The notes beneath the pieces were generated by a model that saw nothing but the letters and a program-made list of their open reading frames with translations, did no database searches and was not told where the DNA came from. Shown here one piece after another: positions 26,901 through 34,848 of a DNA stretch of 43,602 nt. Source of the DNA: Myxococcus dinghuensis (GTDB lineage Bacteria; Myxococcota; Myxococcia; Myxococcales; Myxococcaceae). Numbering within the stretch: position 1 is the stretch's first letter; each line of letters begins with the position of its first letter. The translations under genes and the position numbers were made by a program. The stretch spans positions 1-43,602 of the forward strand of contig NZ_JAKCFB010000060.1 in the NCBI RefSeq assembly GCF_024198235.1. The letters run 5' to 3'.

Positions 26901-28499
26901 ATCCACCGTGCCAGACGCCTGCGTCACCACCTGCGTCCGGCTGGCATGTCCCTTCTCGAACGTGGAGCCATCCGGGTCGTACGACGTCACCGTGGTGCGG
27001 CTGGTCACGTTGCCCGGCGTCTTCGACGACACGGCGGGCAGCGAGTCCGTGGAGGTCGCGTCCTTGGGGCCACGCGTCACCTCCTGCTGGTTGCGCACCA
27101 CCTGGATGCCATTGCCGTTGGCGTCCTTGGGCACGGCCTTGAGCTGCACCGAGTCCGACTTCTGCGTGGTGACGGCGGGCTCGCCCTTCGCGTTGTAGCG
27201 CGTCTCCTCGGTGAGGGTGAGGCTCGAGCCCCCTGGCTTCAGGGACGTGGCGGGGTTGTTCGCCTGGTGGTGGCCTTCCCCCTTGGACGCGTTGTCGAGC
27301 GCCTGGCGCTGCGCGGCCTCGTGGTCACCCACGGCCTTGGCGTCGAAGCCCGGCGTGTGCACCTCCGTGGTCTTCACCGACTTCGTCTGGACACCCCGCG
27401 CGTCGAACTGCGTCTCCGTCTTCACCGTCGCCGGGCCCTGGGGCACGTCGGGCCGGTTCGCCAGCTCCGCGGGAGGCTTCTCCATCTGGAGCTCCTCCGT
27501 GCGCGACTTCAGCACCGGAGGAGACTTCGTGATGTCGTAGGCGGACGTCGTGGAGGTGGTGGTCGCGCCCGTCTTCGGGTCCTGCTTCGTGGAGGACGAG
27601 CGCGACTCGAGGCTCTGGGGCGTGCCTCGCGCGTCCACCGTCCGCGTCCACGTGAGGTCCTCCGCACCGGCCTTGCCCTGCGCCGGCTGGGGCTTCTTCA
27701 CCGAGGACGTGTAGCCGCCATCCGGCTTCACGGTGACGGTGTGCCCGCTCTTCGGGTCCGACAGCGTCAGGTCGCCCGTCTTCGCGTCCTTCTTCACCTG
27801 GTACTTCCCGCCGGACGACGGGTCCGTGAAGGTCTGTCCGTCGGCCAGCTTGCGCGCCGCCTCGATGTCCCGCCCGTCCACCGAGTCGAGCAGGGCGAGG
27901 GGCGGTCCCCCCTTCGAGCGGTCCACCTCCGGCGACGCGGTGGTGCCGAGCACCCTCTCCAGCTCCGCCAGCCGGGCGGGGTTCTCGAACGCGGAGGCGA
28001 GCTCGTTCTTCTTCGGCTTGAGTCCGTCGAGGTCCCTCTGCGTGAAGGGCGGCGTCTTCTTCTCGCGCGTGGCGGCCGCGTTCGCCGTGCGCATGCCCTC
28101 CTCCGCCATCTTCCCCGACAGGGCCGCCAGCGCCTCGGAGCCCTGGAGCTTCGCCTCCGCGGCGGTGAGCTTCCCCTTCGCGCGGGTGTTGGCGAGCTCC
28201 GCCGCGTCGGCGGCGGTCTTCGTCTTCTTCGCGCCCTCGGGGGTCTGGCCCGGCGCCTTCGCGGCCTTCTGAGCATCCGCCAGGGCCTTCTGCAGGGCGG
28301 CCTGTTGCTGCCGCGCCGCCTCCACCGCCTGACGTGCGGCCTCCACGGCCTGCCGCGCCGCCTCCGCGGCCCGACGCGCCTCCTCCGCGGCCTTGCGCGC
28401 GGCCTCGGCGCGTTGACGTTCGGCTTCGGCACGACGCGCGGCCTCCGCCGCCCCCGCGCCCGAGGTATTCGATCCACCACCCGTGGGTGAAAGACCCAT
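23925..28499 (-). CDS. 1524-residue coiled-coil protein with C-terminal NS_2 nuclease domain (polymorphic toxin candidate)
   Basis: Domains in order: an Ala/Arg/Glu coiled coil (residues about 15-170); a Lys/Ser/Thr-rich region with repeated short beta motifs (about 200-600); a Gly-rich beta region with many alternating polar/hydrophobic strands (about 600-950, LDGKVGLKAGIDGEIEVEM-type); a Ser-Gly low-complexity linker of GSS units (about 983-1003) and a Pro/Thr-rich spacer; a helical segment (about 1150-1240); and a C-terminal domain with DGDQGGHFIGAQFGG, His1401, and LLNYFPQ, fitting the DNA/RNA non-specific endonuclease NS_2 family used as a toxin tip. No signal peptide, lipobox, RHS or PAAR motif is visible. 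A good ribosome site AAAGGGGAC precedes the ATG. The last 900 bases have visibly lower GC than the rest. No neighbouring immunity gene is evident. Confidence 0.85.
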   Translation of the reverse strand: MGLSPTGGGSNTSGAGAAEAARRAEAERQRAEAARKAAEEARRAAEAARQAVEAARQAVEAARQQQAALQKALADAQKAAKAPGQTPEGAKKTKTAADAAELANTRAKGKLTAAEAKLQGSEALAALSGKMAEEGMRTANAAATREKKTPPFTQRDLDGLKPKKNELASAFENPARLAELERVLGTTASPEVDRSKGGPPLALLDSVDGRDIEAARKLADGQTFTDPSSGGKYQVKKDAKTGDLTLSDPKSGHTVTVKPDGGYTSSVKKPQPAQGKAGAEDLTWTRTVDARGTPQSLESRSSSTKQDPKTGATTTSTTSAYDITKSPPVLKSRTEELQMEKPPAELANRPDVPQGPATVKTETQFDARGVQTKSVKTTEVHTPGFDAKAVGDHEAAQRQALDNASKGEGHHQANNPATSLKPGGSSLTLTEETRYNAKGEPAVTTQKSDSVQLKAVPKDANGNGIQVVRNQQEVTRGPKDATSTDSLPAVSSKTPGNVTSRTTVTSYDPDGSTFEKGHASRTQVVTQASGTVDANGQLQMKHQPLEAKTLQEAGGNRWKYDHAGFEVDGDGKPVKGKAPKTLDRERQLPWTQDVKEFAVDTLTDLALSAGEVAVDTMRFTKDVLLKPVDAAIDKMTAPVEGALADEIKTLNSPGDTLTLSGNLDGKVGLKAGIDGEIEVEMTSDGKYQLSAEVTGDVGVGVVGSASLSAGGRMEMTFDTPEEAAKAAVILGKGPAAIASGGEDQKFMLDHLTAMEVNLGAEAEAGLGLKLGPANADLSASIGATQSYRVEFANGKPTHLVSTLEVEGSAGASVAAGFGKFGGQYGGEVTGTVSLETRIPLDASTADPKDLLAFVASPATAALVDSAETTISIEGSMDLGKEGKFYTSEVSGLRGEDLQKVMKNLIDGKFDTAFEGVQYEESTTTGSYKDRELGFGAKLGVVDFEINARHRDMTAEGSGAEGGPKIEVGGDGDGGGTSKKKKHGSSGSSGSSGSSGSSGSSGSNGADGSKPTGSTGETGTSAKPGDTSKTGNGTQPGTTANTPAPEQGARPPAPRLPPQQFRVNPGTGQLIIAPGPQKPRAENPGTTETRPATPEQGTDNTGKAPVPVVRNPALPGRTTQVRYDDGKVRIEAGPAATKEDIQAHMETARILQRYEGAVGKVRQLIDKVKQAITGMPGYGSQGFESRLEVKKLSGILESLQTTQAQLEQSIKGATNSSVPATAQQRADLENRIASIENQIREHAAQVDSVDKGRGHVAMEDTTTPVGDPASRLPPNVPPWVATTLPPGIRPEDVRVEASKATTGKVNPELNQPKPNSAYWIDGRYLYVTDERGRIASIEGDLVYTKNGVRDDGLQLEGSFEFNVDANGERTPVMTRPGPDQSANGGTSPGDEHLRYDGDQGGHFIGAQFGGPPELLNYFPQTVYQNGSVRKNEEDPRSPTKQKRVDRHFVRNWYELEMDLARYVRDGNTVRVRITPEYLTPGTNRPDEVRVDATLTTPTGEKAEGNWVFGNSQRKKQPIPIQTASP

Positions 28500-28856
28500 T
28501 TGGAATGTCCCCTTTTGTGAAACGAATTCTCAAAGATTATCGGGAGGAGGGTGCAAACCGTCCCAGGCTTTTCCCGCGAATCCCAACTCGTTGCCGGATG
28601 AGGGGCATCCGCCAATCCCTCGCGCGCGGCGGCAAGGAGGGCGAGCGGGCCCGCCCCAAGGCAACCCCATGAATTGATGGAGGCTTTCCATGCGGCCACC
28701 CGCGCGCACACAGGGACCGCCGGGCGTCAGCGATTGAAGAGTGATTGCAACCCAACGCCCCCGCTGGAACCACCCATCTCGCCGGACACGAGGAGGCCCC
28801 CCCTTTTCGGGGTGGAAATCCTCACGAAGCGAGAGGGCGGCGGCGGTGGGGCGAGG
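28500..28856. other. intergenic region between nuclease protein and zinc-ribbon genes
   Basis: The 60 bases next to the nuclease gene start are AT-richer than the surroundings and contain GATAAT on the minus strand around 28535-28540, a possible -10 element without a convincing -35. A short C-run/TTTT/G-run hairpin near 28797-28815 may end transcription of the zinc-ribbon gene. No further gene was recognised. Confidence 0.3.
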
Positions 28857-29318
28857 TCAGGCGGAGGCGCGAATCTGCTCCACGAAGGCGTGGGCGGCGG
28901 CGGCCTCGACGCCATGGAGGCGGGCCATGTCGCGGGCGATGTCGGCGGGGTCGTCGCCCATGCGCAGCTGCATGCGGACGTTGTGCTCGAACGGCTGGAG
29001 GATGCGCAGGGCCGCGTCGCCCCGGGCGGCGGCCACGACGGGCGTCGCCTGTCGCGGAGAGCGGCCCATCTCCGCGCGGGCCTGCACGTAGGTGACGAGG
29101 TTGGACAGCAGGTAGTACCAGGTCACGAAGAAGGAGATGGTGCCCCACCAGCCGAGCGTGAGGTTGCGCAGGGTGTGGTGCCAGAAGGCCTTGCCCAGAC
29201 ACCCGCGGCACAGCTCGGCGGCCGTCGTGTAGGAGCGGCGCGCGAACACCATGCCCACGTTGTGGTTCAGCTCGACGTAGGCCGTCGCCTCCGAGCGGGA
29301 GCAGTGGTCGCATCGCAT
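28857..29318 (-). CDS. small zinc-ribbon membrane protein, function unknown
   Basis: A 153-residue protein beginning MRCDHCSRSEATAYVELN. A first CxxC (Cys3 and Cys6) and a second in LCRGCLGKAFWHH form a likely zinc site in the first 50 residues. A single hydrophobic stretch LGWWGTISFFVTWYYLLSNLVTYV follows, and the C-terminal 70 residues are a soluble helical tail (AALRILQPFEHNVRMQLRMGDD, IARDMARLHGVEAAAAH). It is probably an inner-membrane protein with both ends in the cytoplasm or one outside. The start at 29318 was chosen because the upstream in-frame residues from 29402 are Arg/Gly-rich and unlike protein. No family name recognised. Confidence 0.7.
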   Translation of the reverse strand: MRCDHCSRSEATAYVELNHNVGMVFARRSYTTAAELCRGCLGKAFWHHTLRNLTLGWWGTISFFVTWYYLLSNLVTYVQARAEMGRSPRQATPVVAAARGDAALRILQPFEHNVRMQLRMGDDPADIARDMARLHGVEAAAAHAFVEQIRASA

Positions 29319-29408
29319 GGCGACGCACCCTAATGGGTTCCACGCTCGGGTTCGAGCCCGCGCGCACGAGCCCGGGAATCCCTGGCGACCCGCGCGGTCC
29401 AAAAGAAA

Positions 29409-29440
29409 GAGGGGCCACCGAGTCCTCTCGGGGGCCCCTC
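29409..29440 (-). terminator. intrinsic terminator after the Hint-domain gene
   Basis: Arms GAGGGGCC at 29409-29416 and GGCCCCTC at 29433-29440 pair perfectly and continue, after one mismatch, with CCGAG/CTCGG around a TCCT loop. On the minus strand the hairpin is followed by a T-rich run (TTTCTTTT, bases 29401-29408). It lies 75 bases past the stop of the Hint-domain gene. Confidence 0.8.
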
Positions 29441-29515
29441 CTCGATTGCGCGCCTCGGGCGGAGGAGCGCACGGACGCGCCAGTCACCTCACGGTGACGG
29501 GGAGTTCACGCGTCT

Positions 29516-31375
29516 TCAGTGGGCGACCGCCGGCTTGATGCCGTTGCGGAAGTCCTGGTGCCACGCCTTGGGCAGGCGCTGGAGGATGGAGATCTGCTCA
29601 CGCTTGGGCAGGGTGAGGGCATCCTGCATGCGCAGGTCGCCCACGAGGAAGCCGCCGGCGTAGAGGGTGCGGCCGTTCTTCTTCACCGCGAGCAGCTCCT
29701 GGTCGGTGCCCAGGGCCAGGTTGTAGACGCGCTGGCCTTCCGGCGAGACCTTCGTGATGGAGGTCAGCGTGCTGACGCCCTGCTCGGTGCGGACCTGGTC
29801 CTGCACGCGCAGGTCCTTGGCGGCGACGACCTCGCCCGTGGCCATGATGACCGGGTGCATCTCCGTGAGCGTCGCGTCGTGGCCCGCGGCGTCGCGCAGG
29901 CGCAGCATCGGCTTGACCTCGTTGCCGCGGGAGATGTCCGTGACGGTCAGCGCCGTGCCCTGCGCGTTGGCGAGGACCTTGTCACCCATCTGCACCTCCT
30001 CCACCGGCACCACGCGGCCGTCCGCCAGCTTCACCTGCGTACCGGAGGCCATGCAGCTGTTGCGGAAATAGATGTTCGGCGTCACGCCCGAGTTCGCCTT
30101 CGGGTAGATGACGAGCAACGGCAACTCCACGCCGTTGCAGCGCACCTTGCCGGTGATGGTGATGGTGTAGCGCGTCATCTCGTTGACGACCGTGGACGCC
30201 TTGCAGTCCGACGGGCTGGTGCCCGTGCCCGCCGTGTTGAAGAGGCGGTTCATGTTCGTGAGCACGTTCAGGGGCGTCACGTTGCTCCCCAGCGGCAGGG
30301 AGGTGACGAACTCCGTCTGGTTGAGGCAGGTACGACCGGACACATTGGTGATGAGCTGGATGCGCGCGCGCGACACGCTGTTCAGCGTGCACTGGAAGCC
30401 GCCCTCCGCGCCGGCGTTCACGGTGCCGCGCACGGGGACGTAGAGGTTCTCGTAGTCGTACGGCGCGCCGAAGGTCCAGTAGTCGGCGGGGTTCAGCGTG
30501 CCCGCCAGGGTGGGATAGGTCGCCGCGACACCCGCGGGCACCGACGGATAGGGAACCAGCGAGCCGTTCTGGTAACCCGCCACCGAGTAGTCGCAGTCAG
30601 CCCCACCGCGCAGCTGGCAGGCATAGATTTCCGCGTTCGGCGCGTTGACCAGCACCTTGCGCGGGTGGGTGAAGGCCACCGTCGGAGGCGTGCTCACCGA
30701 CGCGCCGCGCTCGACGATGTACGACGTCTGGTCGAGGTCCGCGCCGAGCGCCATCAGCAGCGACTCCATGCGCAGCACGCGGCCCTTGCCGGAGGCCACG
30801 GTGGCCGGGGCGCGGACGTCGTCGAACGCCAGACCGCCGCCGTACTCCTCACCCGAGGCGGAGGAGACGAGCACGGAGTTGGTCTCCGCCACGTTCGTGT
30901 CGTAGTTGAAGAGGTCGGCGTAGACGTAGTCCGCGCCGTCCTTGCACGCCACCTCCACCACGGGGAAGAACGTGGTGAAGCCGTTGGAGTTGACCGGGTC
31001 CTGGCTGTACTTGAGGAAGTGGTTGCACCACGCCCCCTCCACCAGGTTCGCCGGTTGCGTCCCCGCGGCCTGCCGCGCCAGCGCGCGCTCACGCATGAAG
31101 TCCAGGCGACGGAACAGCTCCGGCGCGTTGCGCTCGCTCTTCCCGGCCGACGTCAGCCGACCGACCAGGAACTGCCAGTCCCCGTCGTTCGCCAGGTCCA
31201 GGTCGACGCGAAAGACACCCGTGTCCTTCACCGCCGCGTCGAACCGCTCCACCAGGCTCTGGGCGTTGGCGCGGTCCTCCTTCGGGGGCGTCAGGGGGTT
31301 GCTCCAGCCCGCGGTCAGCAGCATCACTCCGGCCAACGGCAGCATTCGAGACAGCTTCGTTCCTGCCTTGTGCAT
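29516..31375 (-). CDS. secreted protein with C-terminal Hint (intein/hedgehog-type) domain
   Basis: A 619-residue protein with a signal peptide (LSRMLPLAGVMLLTAGWS), preceded by an ideal GGAGGAG site 7 bases before ATG 31375. Residues about 25-435 are an unrecognised extracellular domain with scattered Cys (GAWCNHFLKYSQDP, YACQLRGGADCDYS). Residues about 441-580 form a Hint domain: Cys441 in NSCMASGT, the LADGRVVPVEEVQMGDKVLA strand pair, block-B Thr504-Glu-Met-His507 in LTEMHPV, and a final YAGGFLVGD where inteins have NGIxVHN. The Cys and TxxH needed for the first N-S acyl shift are kept; the terminal His-Asn for C-terminal cleavage is Gly579-Asp580. About 40 residues follow. Autocatalytic cleavage or ester formation of the upstream domain is plausible but inferred. 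A terminator follows. Confidence 0.88.
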   Translation of the reverse strand: MHKAGTKLSRMLPLAGVMLLTAGWSNPLTPPKEDRANAQSLVERFDAAVKDTGVFRVDLDLANDGDWQFLVGRLTSAGKSERNAPELFRRLDFMRERALARQAAGTQPANLVEGAWCNHFLKYSQDPVNSNGFTTFFPVVEVACKDGADYVYADLFNYDTNVAETNSVLVSSASGEEYGGGLAFDDVRAPATVASGKGRVLRMESLLMALGADLDQTSYIVERGASVSTPPTVAFTHPRKVLVNAPNAEIYACQLRGGADCDYSVAGYQNGSLVPYPSVPAGVAATYPTLAGTLNPADYWTFGAPYDYENLYVPVRGTVNAGAEGGFQCTLNSVSRARIQLITNVSGRTCLNQTEFVTSLPLGSNVTPLNVLTNMNRLFNTAGTGTSPSDCKASTVVNEMTRYTITITGKVRCNGVELPLLVIYPKANSGVTPNIYFRNSCMASGTQVKLADGRVVPVEEVQMGDKVLANAQGTALTVTDISRGNEVKPMLRLRDAAGHDATLTEMHPVIMATGEVVAAKDLRVQDQVRTEQGVSTLTSITKVSPEGQRVYNLALGTDQELLAVKKNGRTLYAGGFLVGDLRMQDALTLPKREQISILQRLPKAWHQDFRNGIKPAVAH

Positions 31376-31675
31376 GATGACTCCTCCGGTTCGACGGCTC
31401 GGCGACGACATGACGACAGACACGGCCCGGCCGGTCACGGGGACGTGACCGGATCGCTTCGTCCTGGCCTGGGAGTGGAGACGTCGCGGGTGACTGACGG
31501 ACCGGTCGCATTCCGGTGACGCGCGAGCCCCCCGCCTCAACCCTCCGCGCAATTCTTCACCACGCCAGAAAATCTGGACTTACAAGTCTTTCAGGCATAA
31601 TGATTTGACAACACATTCAATGGCAATAGCACCCGGACGTGTTTCCAAGAAGTTTGCCTTTCCTCCGGAGACCCC
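31376..31675. promoter_or_regulatory. divergent promoter region with adjacent palindromes
   Basis: This 300-base region separates the divergent Hint-protein and propeller-protein genes. Bases 31550-31630 are the most AT-rich. On the minus strand TTGCCA followed 18 bases later by CATTAT is a possible promoter for the Hint gene. Two palindromes share one base: CCAGA-AAA-TCTGG at 31565-31577 and GACTT-AC-AAGTC at 31577-31588; they could bind a dimeric regulator acting on both genes or form RNA hairpins. Confidence 0.4.
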
Positions 31676-33661
31676 ATGATTGCAACGTCCATTGGTCAAC
31701 GCCCACACCTGGGCTCGGCGTTGGGACGTCTGGCCATGAAATGGCTGGTCGTGGCCCTCGCCGCGGCGCCGCTGGTGCACTGCTCGGACACGGAGGAGGA
31801 CGGCGCTCCCGACGCGAGCACGCGCGAGGACGGAGGGGCGGATGGTGGAAACCCCGATGGCGCCACGCCGGACTCCGGCCCCGACGGAGGAGGCGCGTCC
31901 GACGGGGGCGCGGATGGTGGAAACCCCGGAGATGGGGGCTCGGACGCCGGCCCCTTGCCCACCGTCACGGGAGCGTGCGGCCAGGACGGGTGGTGCTGGG
32001 ACAATCCCATCCCTTCTGGAGACTCCCTCCAGGCGGTCTGGAACGGGGGGCCCTCCGATGTCTGGGTCGCGAGCGGGAACCACGCGCTGCGCTGGAATGG
32101 GCAGACATGGGGGCTGCGTGAAACGGGACTCACCGGCAATCCCTTACGACTTTCGGGCAATGGCCGCGAGGATGTCTGGCTCGCGGGTGACTCGGCGGAG
32201 CTGGCCCGGTGGGATGGACAGACCTGGGGGCATGTCTCACTGGGTCAGGCGGGACAGGTGAGCGGCTTGAGCGTGTCCTCCGGCACGGAGGGCTGGCTGA
32301 CGCAGGCGCCGAGCACCGAGGCCCCCAACGGCCGTGTGTGGCGCCGGACGGCGACGGGCTGGGCGCCGGCGGACGGGCTGGCCGGCCAGACGCTGTCGGC
32401 GGTGTGGAGCCGCGCGCCGTGGGACGTCTGGGCGCTCGCGGGGGAGCAGGGCCTGGCGCGGTGGCGGGGCCAGGGCTGGAGCGCCGCGGGGCTGCTGCCC
32501 GGAGCAGCGGCGAGCGGCGAGGCCTACACCGCGCTGTGGGTGGCGCCGGACGCGGACACGGGCTTCGCGGTGACGGCGTCGGGCGCCATCGCCCGCTGGG
32601 CGGGCTCCGGCTGGGTGTCGCTCCAGTCACCGCGCGCCGTGCCGCTGCACGGCCTCTGGGGCAGCGGCGCGAACGACGTGTGGTTCGTGGGCGACCTGGG
32701 CACGCTGCTGCACTGGAACGGACAGGCGGTGTCGGTGGTGGACGCGGGAACGCAGGAGGACCTGCTCGCCATCTCCGGGACGGGCGCGGACCACGTCTGG
32801 GTGTCGGGGGCGCGCGGAACCCTGCTGGTGAGGAACGCCTCGGGGTGGCACAAGTTGACGCGGGACCTCGCGCCCGCCGCGAGCTGGAGCGTCGTCACCG
32901 GCTCCGCGGCGGACCAGGTCTGGGTCTTCGGTCGGATGGGCACCACGGGCGCGGCGCTGCGTTGGGATGGACAGACGTGGCGGGCGGCGGAGGCGCCTCC
33001 CGAGCCCATCGTCGCCGCCTGGGCGGCGAGCCCCGAGGAGGTCTGGGCGGTGGGCACGCAGGCGCACCGCTGGAACGGGAAGAAGTGGGAGGCCTTCGCG
33101 CTGCCGGAGGGGCTGGTCGCCCGAGCCATCCACGGCGCGAGCCTCACGGAGGTATGGCTCGTCGGCGCGGAGGGGCGGCGCGCGGTGTGGCGAGGGCGGA
33201 ACTGGTTGGACGCCGGGCGGAGCGACGTGGAGCTGCACGACGTGTGGATGCTGACGCCGGGGTACGCGTGGGCCGTGGGCGCGAAGGGGACGTTCGAGAA
33301 CTACAACGGCGCGGACTGGGTCCCCATCACCGTGGAGCCCGCGCACACGCTGCGAGGCGTGTGGGGCACGAGCGACGAGAACGCCTGGGCCGTGGGCGAC
33401 CAGGGGTTGATCGTCCACTACGAGGGCATCGTGTTCCGGGTGGACACCACCAGCGCGCGGGGCGCGGCGCTCCGGGATGTCTGGGGCTCGGCCGCGGACG
33501 ACGTGTGGGCCGTGGGTGACGGCGGCGTCCTGCTGCACTTCGACGGGACGCGCTGGCAGCGCCAGGAGAGCGGCACCGTGCAGGGACTGGCGGGCGCCTG
33601 GAGCGCGGGTGGCGCGGCGTGGGCCATCGGCGAGCAGGGGGCGGTGCTGCGGCGGCGCTGA
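31676..33661 (+). CDS. cell-surface beta-propeller-like protein with Asp/Gly-rich linker
   Basis: A 661-residue protein. A hydrophobic segment (WLVVALAAAPLVHC, residues 23-36) ends in a Cys; the residue before it is His rather than the usual Gly/Ala, so lipidation is uncertain. An Asp/Gly/Pro-rich linker to about residue 95 follows. The rest is at least ten repeats of about 45-50 residues built around DVWAVGxxGxxLHWNGxxW (examples DVWFVGDLGTLLHWNG and DVWAVGDGGVLLHFDG), predicted to form beta-propeller blades. Such proteins are common and expanded in myxobacteria; no enzyme signature is seen. Start at 31676 has GGAG 8 bases upstream; ATG 31736 is the alternative giving a shorter signal. Confidence 0.85.
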   Translation: MIATSIGQRPHLGSALGRLAMKWLVVALAAAPLVHCSDTEEDGAPDASTREDGGADGGNPDGATPDSGPDGGGASDGGADGGNPGDGGSDAGPLPTVTGACGQDGWCWDNPIPSGDSLQAVWNGGPSDVWVASGNHALRWNGQTWGLRETGLTGNPLRLSGNGREDVWLAGDSAELARWDGQTWGHVSLGQAGQVSGLSVSSGTEGWLTQAPSTEAPNGRVWRRTATGWAPADGLAGQTLSAVWSRAPWDVWALAGEQGLARWRGQGWSAAGLLPGAAASGEAYTALWVAPDADTGFAVTASGAIARWAGSGWVSLQSPRAVPLHGLWGSGANDVWFVGDLGTLLHWNGQAVSVVDAGTQEDLLAISGTGADHVWVSGARGTLLVRNASGWHKLTRDLAPAASWSVVTGSAADQVWVFGRMGTTGAALRWDGQTWRAAEAPPEPIVAAWAASPEEVWAVGTQAHRWNGKKWEAFALPEGLVARAIHGASLTEVWLVGAEGRRAVWRGRNWLDAGRSDVELHDVWMLTPGYAWAVGAKGTFENYNGADWVPITVEPAHTLRGVWGTSDENAWAVGDQGLIVHYEGIVFRVDTTSARGAALRDVWGSAADDVWAVGDGGVLLHFDGTRWQRQESGTVQGLAGAWSAGGAAWAIGEQGAVLRRR

Positions 33662-33669
33662 GGGCCCAC

Positions 33670-33707
33670 GACCCGGGCGCGGTCCCGCGTCGGACCGGGC
33701 CCGGGCC
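33670..33707. terminator. bidirectional hairpin between convergent genes
   Basis: Two 16-base arms at 33670-33685 and 33692-33707 pair with two mismatches around a 6-base loop, between the propeller gene and the convergent Cys-rich lipoprotein gene. It is very GC-rich, lacks a T-run, and could serve both directions. Confidence 0.55.
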
Positions 33708-33716
33708 GCGCTCCGT

Positions 33717-34709
33717 TCAGGGGAGCTGTTGGTCCATACAGGTGGGGAACTTCACCAGGTACGGCTCGTTCGGGGAGCACAGCACGCAGGTGCCGCCCGA
33801 GCAGTAGGAGCCCGTGCCGCAGCAGGAGCCATTGCACGGGGCGGTGCCATTGGGGCAGCAGACGCGGGTCCCGGAGGCGCAGAAGCCGGAGGCCGTGCAG
33901 GCATCTCCGGAGGTGCAGCTGTCGCCGTCATCGCAGCTCGAGCCCGCGGGCCTGCGCAGGTACGTGCACTTGCCGTTCGAGCAGGAGCCGGTGCCCTGGT
34001 AGCAGACGCCCGGCGGCGAGTCGCAGAGGAGGGCCGTGCCCTGGCAGGTGCCGCTGGAGCCGCAGGTGTCGTTCGTGGTGCAGGTGTTGCCGTCGTCGCA
34101 GGCGGAGCCCGCGGGCTTCAGATTGTACTGACAGGCGGCGTTGTAGCAGTAGCCATTGGGGTCGTGGCACGCGCTCGGCGGGGTGTTGCAGGCGCCGCAC
34201 GTCGAGGGGACGCCGGTGATGTCCAGCTGGAAGCTGCCACAGGAGGCGCCCTTCCCGTCCACGGACACGCGGACCTGCTGGTTCTGTCCCAGGCTCACGG
34301 TGACGGAGGACTGTGGTGTGGACTCGAAGTCGTCGTTGCAGCCGAGCACGACGCTGTCCACCCAGCGGGTGACCTGGACGACGGTGTCGTATGTCGTCCC
34401 GTTGCCCCGGGTGGAGAACGTGAACGCGCCGTCATAGGGCGCGACCCAGTGGAAGTTGAAGTCCGAGGACGCGCCGCTGGCGCAGCTCGGGGCGACTTCG
34501 TTGCCGGAGCCGCAGGTCATCCCGGAGGCGACCCCCGTCCCCGTGCGCATCCGCAGGTCGAGGTACGACGAGGAGACGCCCAGCGCCGAAGGGGTGGTCG
34601 CCACCTCCGGCTCCGGGGAGAGGTCTGGCGGCGCTGGCTGCTCGCACGCGGACAGCGAGAGGACACTCCAGCCCAGCGCCAGCGCGCTGGCCCACTTCAT
34701 TCGTGACAT
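33717..34709 (-). CDS. Cys-rich lipoprotein
   Basis: A 330-residue protein with lipoprotein signal ending LSLSAC (Cys22). Residues about 45-160 form a beta domain (FHWVAPYDGAFTFSTRGN, YDTVVQVTRWVDSVVLGCNDD) resembling the bacterial pre-peptidase C-terminal domain. The remaining 165 residues hold about 36 Cys in repeats such as PAGSACDDGNTCTTNDTC and PAGSSCDDGDSCTSGDAC, a pattern of secreted disulfide-rich modules common in myxobacteria. It should sit on the outer membrane. GGGGGTGAG upstream supports the ATG at 34709. Function unknown. The start region is 139 bases from the divergent phospholipase D-like gene's likely start. Confidence 0.85.
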   Translation of the reverse strand: MSRMKWASALALGWSVLSLSACEQPAPPDLSPEPEVATTPSALGVSSSYLDLRMRTGTGVASGMTCGSGNEVAPSCASGASSDFNFHWVAPYDGAFTFSTRGNGTTYDTVVQVTRWVDSVVLGCNDDFESTPQSSVTVSLGQNQQVRVSVDGKGASCGSFQLDITGVPSTCGACNTPPSACHDPNGYCYNAACQYNLKPAGSACDDGNTCTTNDTCGSSGTCQGTALLCDSPPGVCYQGTGSCSNGKCTYLRRPAGSSCDDGDSCTSGDACTASGFCASGTRVCCPNGTAPCNGSCCGTGSYCSGGTCVLCSPNEPYLVKFPTCMDQQLP

Positions 34710-34848
34710 GGCTCACCCCCGGGGACTGCCAGGGATTATCCGGAGCCGCGCAAACCCACACAATCGACCCCTCGTCCTTCCTGGACGCGGACGCGTCCGT
34801 CGCGAACGCGTCACGTGGAGCGGAGCCATTCACAGCACACACCCAGGC

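Noticed and set aside
25071..28490. A 1139-codon plus-strand frame opposite the large nuclease protein
   Set aside because: Low-complexity Arg/Leu/His translation; the minus-strand frame has a good start, ribosome site and domains.
31605..31640. TTGACA on the plus strand as the -35 of the propeller gene
   Set aside because: No acceptable -10 sequence lies 15-19 bases downstream.
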